Shown here: positions 49,792-61,248 of the stretch, one piece after another
Layout: every line of letters starts with the position of its first letter
Numbering within the stretch: position 1 is the stretch's first letter
Origin: Aculops lycopersici
Lineage: Eukaryota > Arthropoda > Arachnida > Trombidiformes > Eriophyidae
Direction: 5' to 3'
Assembly (NCBI GenBank): GCA_015350385.1
Contig: WNKI01000003.1
Coordinates: 2,749,816 to 2,813,815, forward strand
Length of the DNA stretch: 64,000 nt
The notes under the pieces: generated by a model
Databases searched by the model: none
What the model saw: the letters and a program-made list of their open reading frames with translations, nothing else
Told to the model about the DNA's origin: nothing
Made by a program: the position numbers and the translations under genes

Positions 49792-51615
49792 TTTAGTTTT
49801 TGATTTTGATGCGACTGATAATATTGCCCACGCTAACGCTGTCAATTTATGCAAATGAATATTCTAGTCTAATTGGCGAACAATACTAATGGTTGTGATG
49901 GTATATTTTATATAATTTCATGTCACAGACAACTCGATGCACTAATAGGATTGCTTGGCTTCTCTGTAAAATTTACAGGTAGCTGCTAAAATGGTGACCT
50001 TTTATCAAGTGTTGAGGGGACAAACAAAGAAGAATAGAATAAGAAAATGCTATTCTATCTTGCGCTAGTCTGTTGATTTCTCCAAACTTGAGGAAGTTGA
50101 ATGCCGCTGCTTACTTGTGTTTGTTGAATCCAATGACGTTTGTCTATGGTCTTTTTGCTATTCGCTTTCATGCAAGCACACGATAGGCGATAGGAGAGAA
50201 AGAAAAAGAGAGGGCGAGAAATGCAACGTATGTTTCCAATGGACTCCCATACATGTATCCGAAGCCGCTGAGCCGAAGGCAAAAGCAGCAACGGCGGCGC
50301 GCACATAAACTCGCCGCCGCCGCCTTGAGCTAGCCAGCGACCACTTGCTACAACTGGCGAGCCGCTAACCTAGCCTGCCACTCCGGCGAGCTTGCCAAAA
50401 ATTCGACTCGAGTCTTCATGCCTCGCGGCTTCTCTCTTTTCCCGATTACTCTGCCTCATGCGAGAGAGTTTCCCGGCCGCGACGTAATAGAAATAGTGAT
50501 CGTGGTCGACGTCTTCGTCTTCGTCTTCGTCTTCGTCGCCTTCACCGCTAGCAAATGGAAGGCCGACTGACACTACGGTGGACGCGTGGGCAAAGTTTTG
50601 GAGAGTTGGAGAGCCCCAAACGTTGCGAGCGTTGGAGTCGAGTTGCGATTAGAATTTTTAGCAATGAAGAAGAAGATACTAACAACTTCTAAATCTACCA
50701 AGAGAGGTACGAATGAGGGGAAGGAGAAGGAGAAAAAGAAGAAGTGAGGGAGGGGATGCGCGTTGAGCTACGCTTGCTAAACGAATGGCCTGCGCGAGAA
50801 GCTAGAACTGTCGATGGGGGGCAGGTTGCAGGTAATGTTTATACGTGGATCTTCAACAGGTTCGCTCAATTACACGCCCGACTTGTAGAAAATCTCGCAA
50901 GCCCAAGCTGTTAGTGAGATTCTCACTCGAGCGCTCAATCCCGAGGAGTTGCGCAAACTAGTTTTCTCGAGCTTTGCTTCACTATGAGCGGGCTCAAGGT
51001 GGCGCAAAGTAAAGAGCGCAACCACCTTGCGCCATGAAAACCCTCTAAACTCAACTCGAGTTATCTGACACCAAATTGTTGAGGCTGTATGCGGCGTCTG
51101 CGTTCGTTATTTCAACTTGGTAGATCACATATCATTCTTGGCTATTTTAAAGCTAAGGAGCTCACGAGCTTTCATATTCCAACTGCGTGAGAGCTGTCTC
51201 TTTATCGATACGAGTTCACTCTGGGCTAGAAATTTATCTGCCGGTACGATTGCGACACTCGTCGTCACCAGTTCGACTGGTGGACGACAGGTGGTTGTTG
51301 CTTTAGAGGTGCGCGCGGGCAACGTGTTGAGTTTTCGACCAAACAAGTGGTTGAATCTTAGCAGTATATGAGTGAATGAAAATTTAGATTGATTGTTCAT
51401 TTCGCTTATTTGCTGTTGCTCCGTCGCACGGTGTTATAAGTATACTTGTTGATTGAATTTGCGGTAGTAGAGGGATTAGTTTGGCTGATGATCGGCAAAA
51501 AACAGTAACTATATGTATATTTAAATGGTAAGAGCATAGATAATCACAGAGAGTTGGCGCACATATCATCAAGTACACATCCACCTGTCAAAGGTTTGAG
51601 TTTTAAGTCTAATGA
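49792..51615. other. 1.8-kb interval between TECR (-) and pyruvate carboxylase (-)
   Basis: Includes the TECR upstream region and the PC 3' flank. A (CGTCTT)n run at about 50506-50537 and GCC-rich sequence near 50290-50360 give long antisense frames that are not genes. Nothing else recognised. Confidence 0.5.
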
Positions 51616-54600
51616 TCATGATGCCTCAGTAACAATTAACAACAGGTCGTCGCCGTCTACCTTCATGTCCTTCTTTGCTATCACCTTCTCGACGATTCCA
51701 TCACATGGAGCCTGAACAACCATCTCCATTTTCATGGCACTAATCACAACCACCGGCTTTCCCTTGGTCACCCTGTCGCCCTCCTTGACATTCACCTCAA
51801 TCACAGTTCCCGGCATCGGCGAGCCCACCGAGCCGCAATGACTTCTGTCGGCCTTAATGTTTGCAGTGACATCCTGCTCAACACTCATGTCCTTGACTAG
51901 AATGGTTCTCAACTGTCCATTTAGTTCAAAGAAAACCTCACGCTCGCCCCGATGGGTGAGAGTCTCAGAAACTGCCAGAGCCTTAATATGCAAGGTCTTT
52001 CCCCGTTCGAGGGTCACCTCAAACTCCTCGCCAACTTTTGGACCAGCCAAGAAGATTCGCGTGTCGAGCTTGGTGACGGGACCAAATTCAGCCTTGAACT
52101 TGAGATAGTCTTCCATTACCTTTGGGTACATGGTTGCACTTAGCACATCGGTCTCGCTAATCACTGGCCCATGTTTGGCCACCAATTGCTCTTTCAACTT
52201 CTCAAAATCCAATGGCGGCAAGTGCTCGCCTGGTCGCCCCTCTACAGGCTTCAGTCCCTTGAGGATTTTGGTTCTCAGTGGCTCGGGAAAGCCACCTGTT
52301 GGAATGCCAATGTTTCCTTGCATAAACTCAACCACTGAAGTTGGAAAACTCAAGTCGTCCGCTCGCTCCTCAACATCCTTGGCCGAGAGGTCGTTTTGAA
52401 CCATAAACGCAGCTAGGTCACCCACAACCTTGGACGAGGGCGTCACTTTAATCAGATCGCCCAATAACTTGTTTGCCTCGGCGTAGGTTCGCTTGATCTC
52501 CTCAAAATGCTGGCCCAATCCCAAACTGTAGGCTTGAAATTGTAGATTTGTATATTGGCCACCTGGGATTTCGTTTTCGTATACATCAGCGTTTCCACTC
52601 TTCATTGTTAGCGTGCACTCAAATGGAGCATAGAGAGTTCTAGTTTGCTCCCAATAAGCCGAGTACTTGCTTACATCGGACAACTTGAAGCCAGTGTCGC
52701 GATCGCCACCTTTCAATGCAGCCACCAAGGCACCCATACTTGGCTGTGAGGTCATGCCACTCATCGAGTCCACGGCGACATCGATAATATCCGCACCGGC
52801 ATCGGAGCAGGCTAACAGTGATGCCACTCCATTACCGGAAGTATCGTGAGTGTGCACATGGATAGGAATATCAGGGTGACGATCTCTCAGAGCTCCAATA
52901 AGCATACTAGCCGATCGGGGTTTTAGTAAGCCGGCCATGTCCTTGATGCACAAAATGTGAGCCCCAGCCTTCACCACCTCGTCGGATAACTTTAGGTAAT
53001 AGTCAAGGTTGTACTTGGTTTTGCTTGGATCGGACACGTCGCCAGTGTAAGCAATAGCAGCTTCAACTATACCGCCAGCCTCGCGGGCTGCCTCCATGCC
53101 AACCACCAAGTTGGGCAGGTAATTCAAGGAGTCAAAGACCCTGAATACATCCATTCCCTTCTCCTTGGCCACCTTACAGAACTCGTAGACCACATTGTCG
53201 GGATAGGAGGTGTAACCAACTCCATTTGCCCCCCTTAGCAGCATTTGGAATAGTACATTTGGCATCAATTCGCGCATCTTCACCAAACGGTCCCATGGAT
53301 CCTCGTGTAGGAATCGCATGGCCACATCGAAGGTGGCACCACCCCAATTCTCCATACTAAACAAATTGTTGAATTTGTGCGCAACAAATGGCGAGATCTT
53401 TAGCAAGTCAATGGTTCGAACTCGAGTGGCCAACAAAGATTGGTGAGCATCTCTAAATGTCGTGTCCATCAATAGCAGGGGTTTGTGATCTCTAACTGCC
53501 TTGGCCAGTGCCTCTGGTCCCTTCTCCAGGTAAACCTGACGCCATCCGCTTGGCGGTGCCACTGGTTGGTGATTTTCATCGTTTAAATCGATGCCAATAT
53601 CCGGAATCACAGGTGTAATCTCGGCAGGCTTTAGACTAGTTATAAGCGGAGTCTTGGGTCCATTGACCATCAACTCGGCAATATAGTAGAGGAGTTTTTG
53701 GGCACGATTTTGTCCTTGTCTAAACGAGAAGAGTTGTGGATTTTCATCAATGAATCCTGTATCATAGTTGACATTCAAAAACTTTTCATGCTCCAACAGG
53801 TTGACTAGAAAGGGAATGTTAGTCTTGACACCACGAACTCGAAACTCTTTCAGTGCTCTATCCATCTTTCGTGCCGCCTGTCTCAGGGTACCACTTGTTG
53901 CGATTACCTTGACCAGCAGGGAATCGTAGTAGGGCGAAATTTGGGCACCCGTAAAAGCTGCCGCTCCATCAAGACGAATACCGAAACCCTCGCCACTTCT
54001 AAACACTTCGATTCTTCCCGTGTCGGGTGCAAAATCTCGCGACGGGTCCTCGGTGGTGACTCGGCATTGAAGCGAGCAACCGTGAGCATGAATCTTGTCC
54101 TGCTCCAAACCCAGCTCGCTTAGCGTCGAGCCTTCGGCAACCTTGATTTGGGTTTGCACTAAATCAACACCTGTAACCTCCTCGGTGACGGTGTGCTCCA
54201 CTTGTAGGCGAGCATTTACTTCAATGAAATAATGACGACCCTGTGGATCGACTAGGAACTCGGCTGTACCCGCACCCTGGTAGTTAACGAAGCGAGCAAT
54301 CTTAAGCGCGTCCTCTGCAATATTTGCTCGCACCTGTGGATCCAAATTGGGCGCAGGTGCAATCTCAACCACCTTCTGGTGACGCCTTTGAATGGAACAA
54401 TCTCGATCAAATAGATGAACAATATTTCCGTGCTCGTCGCCCATTAGCTGAACCTCAATATGCCTTGGCCTTTCGATGAATCGCTCGATAAACATGGCGC
54501 CATTTCCAAAGGCAGCCTGAGCCTCACTCTGAGCTCGGCGAAAGTTCTCCTCCAAATCCTCAAATCTCTTCACAACTCTCATTCCCTTGCCTCCGCCTCC

Positions 54601-55248
54601 AAAGGCTGCCTTAAATATCACAGGCATTCCGTGTTGCTGGCAAAACTCTTGCGCTTCGGTAACATCATTAATGGGCGTGTCCAACCCGGGAACCACCTGT
54701 ACGCCGGCGGCAATCGCTGACTTTCTCGCCGCCACCTTGTCGCCCATTTGAGCCATAACACTTGGCTTTGGTCCAATGAATTTGATTCCATTATCCTCGC
54801 AAGCTTGAGCAAAATCGGCTCGCTCGGAGAGAAAACCGTAGCCTGGATGAATGGCATCGACTTGATTCTCTCGAGCAATCTTCAATATATCCCCGATGGA
54901 CAGGTAAGCTTGAACAGGTGGCAAACCGTGGCCAACTAGATAAGCCTCGTCGGCTTTCTGTCTAAACATTTGCATCTTATCCTGTTCCGAGTAGATGGCG
55001 ACGGAGCGTTTGCCTAGCTCGTTGCAGGCACGAAACACGCGCACTGCAATCTCGCCACGATTCGCCACCAAAACCTTGCGAATTGATCTCTTGGCCCCTG
55101 TCATATTGCCTAATAATTGTGATGAAGTCTTGAGGTTTCTAATTGATATTGTTTGGGTTGATGCTGTTGCAGCAGCATTTGTAGTTCTAGCCGCCTGTGA
55201 AGTCGACGCCGGCAAGCGAGACGACGACGATCTCAGGATTGCGTACAT
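51616..55248 (-). CDS. PC: Pyruvate carboxylase, mitochondrial
   Basis: The 1210-aa product is a full-length single-chain PC. It has a Ser/Ala/Thr/Arg-rich mitochondrial presequence (about 1-50), a biotin carboxylase domain (about 55-510; KVLVANRGEIAVR, ATP-grasp loop FGGGGKGMRVV, FIEVNARLQVEHTVTEEVTG), a carboxyltransferase domain (about 595-870; DTTFRDAHQSLLATRVRT, CIKDMAGLLKP, HVHTHDTSGNG metal site), an allosteric/PC tetramerisation region and a BCCP domain with biotinyl Lys1173 (AMKMEM). It makes oxaloacetate from pyruvate for anaplerosis and gluconeogenesis. The 3.6-kb frame is uninterrupted and GC-richer at third positions than PP1 or SLC25A44. ATG at 55246-55248. Confidence 0.98.
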   Translation of the reverse strand: MYAILRSSSSRLPASTSQAARTTNAAATASTQTISIRNLKTSSQLLGNMTGAKRSIRKVLVANRGEIAVRVFRACNELGKRSVAIYSEQDKMQMFRQKADEAYLVGHGLPPVQAYLSIGDILKIARENQVDAIHPGYGFLSERADFAQACEDNGIKFIGPKPSVMAQMGDKVAARKSAIAAGVQVVPGLDTPINDVTEAQEFCQQHGMPVIFKAAFGGGGKGMRVVKRFEDLEENFRRAQSEAQAAFGNGAMFIERFIERPRHIEVQLMGDEHGNIVHLFDRDCSIQRRHQKVVEIAPAPNLDPQVRANIAEDALKIARFVNYQGAGTAEFLVDPQGRHYFIEVNARLQVEHTVTEEVTGVDLVQTQIKVAEGSTLSELGLEQDKIHAHGCSLQCRVTTEDPSRDFAPDTGRIEVFRSGEGFGIRLDGAAAFTGAQISPYYDSLLVKVIATSGTLRQAARKMDRALKEFRVRGVKTNIPFLVNLLEHEKFLNVNYDTGFIDENPQLFSFRQGQNRAQKLLYYIAELMVNGPKTPLITSLKPAEITPVIPDIGIDLNDENHQPVAPPSGWRQVYLEKGPEALAKAVRDHKPLLLMDTTFRDAHQSLLATRVRTIDLLKISPFVAHKFNNLFSMENWGGATFDVAMRFLHEDPWDRLVKMRELMPNVLFQMLLRGANGVGYTSYPDNVVYEFCKVAKEKGMDVFRVFDSLNYLPNLVVGMEAAREAGGIVEAAIAYTGDVSDPSKTKYNLDYYLKLSDEVVKAGAHILCIKDMAGLLKPRSASMLIGALRDRHPDIPIHVHTHDTSGNGVASLLACSDAGADIIDVAVDSMSGMTSQPSMGALVAALKGGDRDTGFKLSDVSKYSAYWEQTRTLYAPFECTLTMKSGNADVYENEIPGGQYTNLQFQAYSLGLGQHFEEIKRTYAEANKLLGDLIKVTPSSKVVGDLAAFMVQNDLSAKDVEERADDLSFPTSVVEFMQGNIGIPTGGFPEPLRTKILKGLKPVEGRPGEHLPPLDFEKLKEQLVAKHGPVISETDVLSATMYPKVMEDYLKFKAEFGPVTKLDTRIFLAGPKVGEEFEVTLERGKTLHIKALAVSETLTHRGEREVFFELNGQLRTILVKDMSVEQDVTANIKADRSHCGSVGSPMPGTVIEVNVKEGDRVTKGKPVVVISAMKMEMVVQAPCDGIVEKVIAKKDMKVDGDDLLLIVTEAS

Positions 55249-56288
55249 GGTGCTGCGCCTTTTCTGACGCGCAATTTCTTATGTCCCTCCCTCCCTCTAA
55301 GACAAGAGTCTTATATGATATTATAATAAATTGTTCTAGTGAATCCGGTAATAATAGCCGACGTAGCAGCGTTTAGTGGTTGCCTCTGGATGACAGAATC
55401 ACAAGGGGATTGGATAGCATATGTTGTTGTTGTAGTCTTGATATCCTGGCGAATAGGTTGTGCTATGGCCACAATACAAGCCAAGCTTTTAGTTACCAAT
55501 TATTGACGTCGTCTCAATTATACAAGATCCTCCGCCATTAAATCGTTGTGATACAATGAACTGTAAGTAATATAATGGTGGTAAGGAATACAACTATCCC
55601 TTGGACGACGGAGACGACGTCAATTACGAAAAGTTGGTTACACTTATCGCGCGTTTAGATCTTGACGACGGCTGTTGGTTGTGATCGTGGTTTTGGTGGC
55701 CAGTAGGGCTATCGATTTGTGTCCGCTTCAATCGTAGAGGTTAACTGGACTAACAAGTGGTTGACAATAAGGCTAATGGCAGCAGTAACAACAGCAATAA
55801 AAATAGCAACAGCAACAATAAAAATAGCAACAACAATAACATTCGCGATTCTAATCTAACGCAACTCTAATTTGAGTGCACGCTAATCGCTCTTGCCTTT
55901 GAGGTAACGCTGACGAATGCCGGCGTTATTGGGCCTTTGGCGGCTCGAAAAGGCGACCAATTTCTTCCCTATAAAGCATTGTTAAAATCTCCCACTTTAC
56001 CCAACGAGAAGCTGACTATGATTTTTGATAAAATAAATAATCCTCGTTCAGAAAAACTAACACTTTGCATCGGGCTCCAGGAAACCGATTCTTATGTCGA
56101 GCTGAACATGAGGAACTTTTTTTAGAACCAATTTTAAATGGCATATGTAACTCGAAGAAAATACATTTATAGATAGCAGACATTCATTAAGGCTTGCAAC
56201 CTGATGCACAAAATCTTTTCTCTGGCTCGTTTGCAGTGTTTATTTTTCGGTTAGCTCTCGTCGCTCATCCTTCTTTTCTATCTTACGC
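55249..56288. other. Upstream region of PC (-), to the costars gene 3' end
   Basis: About 1 kb without a gene. A short CAACAGCAATAAAAATAG-type tandem repeat lies at 55788-55840. A 62-codon frame at 55937-56125 has no recognised family. Confidence 0.5.
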
Positions 56289-56763
56289 CTACTTGTGCTT
56301 GATCATTTGGGTCTTGGTGATTTGGACAGCCTGAGGTGGCATCTTAAGCAAGGTGATAAGCTCGTTGTCGTCTTTGCCCTGAAGCAGAAGCTCGCCCTTG
56401 AAGTTGACGTAGCCGTTTTTGCGCGCCTTGATGAGAACGTTAAGCATTCGGTTGGAGACTACCGAGTGGATCTGTGAGTGGAGATATTTTGTGAGTATTT
56501 GTTAGATAAAATGAATGTTCTGAAGGTTATACGATTGGAATTTTAAATGATCGTATTATTGGTATAAATATACATTCCAATGATACAATCTAACTACTCA
56601 CCTTGAACAACTCGATGAATCTAATCTGCGCTATACCTCCAGATTTTAGTGGAGTGCCGTTGTCTTGGATGGCGTCGCAGAGATTGTAAATTTCCGAGTC
56701 GATGTAGTCGCTCATTTCCGGTCCCGTCGATTGACGGGTTAGTTTTGCGGTGGCATTGGACAT
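56289..56763 (-). CDS. Costars-domain protein (ABRACL-like), two exons
   Basis: Exon 1 is 56602-56763 (ATG at 56761-56763, MSNATAKLTRQSTGPEMSDY) and exon 2 is 56289-56471, ending at TAG 56289-56291. The 130-nt intron (56472-56601) has GTGAGT...ACAG ends and is phase 0. The joined product is 114 aa. Residues 20-112 form a costars domain: EIYNLCDAIQDNGT, SGGIAQIRFIELFK, NVLIKARKNGYVNFKGELLLQGKDDNELITLL. The domain occurs in ABRACL/costars and at the C-terminus of STARS/ABRA, which affect actin dynamics and cell motility. A free costars protein with a 20-residue N-terminal extension fits ABRACL best. Confidence 0.88.
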
Positions 56764-57833
56764 TTTGCTCAGCTTTTTGTTCGTTTCCTGGTTCTCTTGT
56801 TTGTTGCTGGTGCCCAAAAGCTGTCTTACAAATATTGAAACCTTTTTCCTTCTGTCTTTCTTCCTCGTCGACTGATCAACCTCTCACTTGGTGCTGCTTG
56901 TAACTGGGACCGACTACGAGTCGCTGCGCCCAAGTCGCTAGGCGCCACCAATCGATCAACAAGCTCAGCTCGACTCAGCCCAGCCCAGCCCAGCTCGTCA
57001 ACTTGTAAGGCTGCTCTCTTGAAGAAGCAAACTAGCGAGAGGCAAGTAAGCGGCTGACGAGTCATCGTCGCCTCTAATCTAGTTGTATCAACAGCAACTG
57101 CATCAGCTAAGGCAACACAAACAACAAAAATAACGAGAGGCCAACGATGCTGGCCAACTGCAAGTTGGCTAATTGATGAGTCATTCACTAGAGCGAGGAA
57201 TCTGCTCTCCTGTTGCTAGCGCTCGCTTTACCCATCCTCTCGCCTCTTGGCAAGACCCTTTCGCGAGGTAGAGCGTGCGTTGGCAGGATTCTCGATGCAT
57301 CCGATTCAAGAGAACTCAATAAGTTTCGCACGACTCGCTGGCCGAAGCACACCCCACGGCCCGTTGCGCCCCTTGCCCTTCTTGGGGCCTGTAGCATCGA
57401 GCTATCTAGCCGGCTGGCTTGCCGGAGCTAGCTTGCCGTCGGGCTGGCAATCGATCGCTCATTCGCCTCGCTAAAGGGCGACTAATTTTCCCTGGAACTT
57501 TCTCGCCCCCTGCCAGTTGGTCGACCTGGTCGCCGCTCCGTCTGGAGGCATGAGCAAGTCGCGACGAGATAGAAGAAGTCAGCCAGTTAGATTCAAAATT
57601 AAGTCAACGAGTTTGGAGATCCTGAGATTTACTGTCGCAACTTGTGGTCTGAGCCATTGAACTTGGAGTTGGCCGCTCGGTCGGTTTCTGACGGATACTC
57701 TAGTGGTGGCGGCGGTGATTGGCAAGGCGCTACACGCGCGCGCATCCACTCCTCCCGCCGCTGCCGCCGCCACCTAGCGACTAGCGATTTGTACCGGTAT
57801 TGGCCTTTGCATTCTCATTACAGCCGACTAGGT

Positions 57834-57890
57834 GCGTTTCGTAGGTATATTAGTATATCTCGTTGATATACTAATATACCTACGAAACGC
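57834..57890. repeat. Perfect hairpin: 26-bp arms, 5-nt loop
   Basis: Arm 57834-57859 is exactly complementary to arm 57865-57890, with TCGTT as loop. The arms begin GCGTTTCGTAGG and end ATATACTAATATACC... on the opposite side; pairing stops abruptly at both outer ends. Stem length and loop are compatible with a small-RNA precursor, but mature miRNA precursors usually have mismatches; a recent fold-back duplication or an assembly artefact is also possible. Confidence 0.9.
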
Positions 57891-60815
57891 TATACGAGTG
57901 TCTCGTGCAATTAAGTGTCAGGAATCCGCCTAGTTATCGCTATTTATCTCTAAGTAAGACGGTTCATTGTCTTGTGGTCAACTGAGCACTCGGTTAACTC
58001 AGGCAAGGCATGGCCTCATCCTCGAAACAAAAGAGCAAGAATTAGAGAGTTTATTAATTTTAATTTGTGCGACATGCAGGTATCAATCAAGAGATTTATA
58101 AAAACTTTTCCAAATCTCGATACACTTGAAACATCTTATTTCATTTGACGCGACCTGTAATTGTATTGGTCTATGATATTCTATTTCATATCATTACTTT
58201 TGCATATGACAAAAAGATTAATATAAAGATACCTAGATTCTTTCCCAAAACGATACAATCAAAGCCAGTTCCTGCAGGTTGTGCAGATCAATGAACTGCA
58301 GGAAAGTGGCGCCATAGTCTAGCCAGAGAAGCGCAAGTGAATGTTGGTTTGTTTTCAATGATTGCAGAAACTAATGCGCCACTTTGAGCCAAAAGGCGGG
58401 CGCAAATGTGGAGCAAATCCCTGGTCCATTGTACAGCCGAAGTTCCTGCGAATGTATATGGAATAGTGAGGCAGGCAAATTTGGAATAGAAGGCACTAGC
58501 TCAAGGTTGGGTCGGCGCCTACTATTCTACTGAACTTGAACCACTGACTTAGTTGGCCAAGTTCTAGTTGTTTGGTCGGTGTGATCGCAAGCTTGGTTTT
58601 CTAATGCCTCTGAGCAACTGGCTGGCTAGCCGATCTAATGCTTGGAGAAAGGCAACTCTCGCCGCTTCCTGCGACAACCAAACGAGGATTTCGTGTCTAT
58701 CCTCAGCTGAGGCTAAATCTAAATCTAAACCTGTCATTCTGGGAAGTATAGGAAGTGATTGCAACTTGCGCAGCCAGTATTCGAAAACAGAAAGCCGCAC
58801 ATTCTTGCTAAAACCTCAGGCAGAACGAAGCAATTCCAACGGTGACCTCAATTTTCTCCTCGCCACTTCCCATTGCAACTCATTCTCTTTCCCGGCAGAA
58901 TGACGCAACTACTTGCGCTGCCCAATAGTCTGCGGCGCCGCAATTGCTGCAGCTGGCTTTGCAAAAGCGCCAACTTGTTGCCGCTGCTCCCAACCCAGTG
59001 GCCTGAAAACATTGAATACTAAGCGACGGCGGCGGCGGCAGCAGCGGTGATGCCGCCGATAGCCAGACAACAAGTGGCCAGCTTTCATGATGGAGAGGAG
59101 GAAGTGGGACGAGCGAAGCCTCCGGTGTGCATGTCTGTTGTGCAAGCGCCTCGGCAAGACTGAGTCTCTTTTCTGCAGACAGCGAGAGTCCAGCTAGAGC
59201 AACAAGTAGTTGTTGCTGTAGCTCCACTACACCTGTTTTGGCATTGGAAGGGCCAACACCGCTACTCTTGCAACGGCAACTGTTATAGCAGCACATTAGC
59301 AGCGAGACTTGCGCAATGTTATGGAGTTGGATGTTATGTTCTACGGTAAATGTTGTGTTGCGCTGTAAGTGACCGCCACAATAAGCCAGTCGTGAGCTTG
59401 CTCTGGCGGTGGCATTGAAATCGCGGAACCAAGTTAGAGAGACATCCGACTGGCAGGCAGTTAGTCTTTATTGCGGCATCCAAAAGAATGGATTGTAGGA
59501 AGCGAGCTTGATGCTTCGACTACCAGAGAGAAAGAGAAGGATAGTGAGAGAGGGAGAGAGCGAGTATCAGGTAGGCGATCAAACTGGTCACTGTCGTTTT
59601 CATCTCAAACAAGCCACATAAAAGCAAGTGGCCGCTACTTCAAAGAGTCCCGTTTCCTCGCCGTTGCAAGCAACAGTATTAACCAAAGGCTTGAGGAGGA
59701 AATACAAGATCCGCTTCGAGGTTTTAGCTAAATGCGCGCGCAACTAAACAGACTTCTCATCAGTTGGAAAGGAGGAGAGTTTTTTCTTCATTCCTTTTGC
59801 TCATTTCCCAGACGGCTTCACAATATTCAAGTAGTTCTTAGTTTAGCAAGGAAAAGTATCATACTTGTCTATTAACCCAAGTCACCGAGGCAAGAGTTGG
59901 GCGTCGCCAGTTGAGCGGAAGGAGACGGACTGGACGAAAGGCATTTAGTGTCTTACCTGCTCGCAAGATAACTAGTTGTATCAAAATTACACAGAGGGCT
60001 AGACAAATCTTTGGCAAGCTAATTTTGATCAAACTCCATATTCAGTTGCTCTCTAAGCATCAGAGGATTCCAGAGCTAAAAGTGGACAGTGAACGTCGGC
60101 TAAGTATACAACAGCAAGCATTATAATTGAATCAATCACAACTAGATTGCATCAAGTTGCCTTCAGATATCAAGAAGAATATATAACGACAAGGTAAGTT
60201 GATTGGATAGCACGCAAAGGCCTCCGTCTACTGCGAGTGTCCATCGAAGGTTAAGGTGAGCGATTGGAATTGTGTCGCTGGCACATGAGCGTACACCTTG
60301 CGCTCGGACAAGTGCCGCCTCCAACAATCAGCGTGCACGAGACCCACTGAGAGGTCTTCGGGATGCACAGTTTCCTTCGAGCCATAGAAGTGATGCACAG
60401 AAGTGACGCTCTATTTGCTGCAGTGTGCGAGCTCTAGGCGTTAAGTCGAACGGCGGCCCGCCACCAATGAGAGGCTAGCTTGGTTCCGCAAGGACCGAAA
60501 GGCTTGACAGTCGCTCCGAGGCCCAGCGCTGACAGTTCCACTGAAGCGTCTCGTGTACGCGGGCTGCAGCGGCACTAGCACACAGAAAAACAGAGACTGT
60601 CGTCTGGGGCTAGCATTCACAACTGCTTGCTCAACTGCAGCGTCGTTGCGAGAGGCAAAGCCATTGATTTGTTTACATTGTTTGCACAAAGCAGTTTTGG
60701 GACGCTCAGCAAGCAAGCGACCACCACTCGCTAGCTGGTAGGCGTTTTTGTTGCCATTGGACCGAAATTTGCGTGTTAACTCAATGGCAATTTGCTCTCT
60801 GTGTTAGTGTGTGAG

Positions 60816-60836
60816 CAGCAGCAGCAGCAGCAGCGG
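60816..60836. repeat. (CAG)n microsatellite
   Basis: Six CAG/GCA repeats followed by CGGCTGCGGCGGC, in presumed 5' UTR or promoter sequence of KCTD9. Likely variable in length. Confidence 0.7.
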
Positions 60837-61248
60837 CTGCGGCGGCCTCGCAGCACTAGCACAATGCAAAGGCAGTGGCAGTGGCTATTTCTGTGCGCTC
60901 TGTTGTGTGCATCATGACTTGACAGAATCAAGCTAGAGCCGCTAAGCTCACTGGCTGCTCCGCTCTTTGGCTCAAGTGACCTACTTTCCCCGGTTAAAGC
61001 GTAAAGCTATTGCTTGCTTGAGTTGTATACACTCTTTGCATTTTGGGAATCAGAAGCAAGGAACGAGTAGCAGCTAGTAGTCACTGTGTGGCCGGCGACA
61101 GGAGAAGAGAAACATTTTGAGGGCAAACTAGCAGTAGGGTTAGATCTATTTCTACATTTTGATGCCACAACTACTGCTGCTACCACCACTATTTTGGTTT
61201 CTCTTGACTAATCTTATCATATTATAATGATCTAATTATTACCTAACT

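Larger units (their letters stand above)
56764..61248. other. 4.5-kb non-coding region between costars (-) and KCTD9 (+)
   Basis: The longest gene-free stretch. It has many GC-rich low-complexity patches (for example CGG/CAG near 59025-59048 and a CAG run at 60816-60836) and the perfect hairpin at 57834-57890. Many overlapping frames exist on both strands, but none resembles a known protein. An AAG/GTAAGT donor-like site at 60192-60199 could end a 5' UTR exon of KCTD9, though no acceptor was pinned down near 61249. Confidence 0.45.

Noticed and set aside
50370..50573. Asp/Glu-repeat frame
   Set aside because: Product of the (CGTCTT)n microsatellite; no other coding signal.
56826..57866. Overlapping frames upstream of the costars gene
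   Set aside because: Low-complexity GC-rich sequence with frames on both strands and no family resemblance.
58564..60741. Multiple 60-138-codon frames upstream of KCTD9
   Set aside because: They overlap each other on opposite strands and have biased composition; treated as non-coding.
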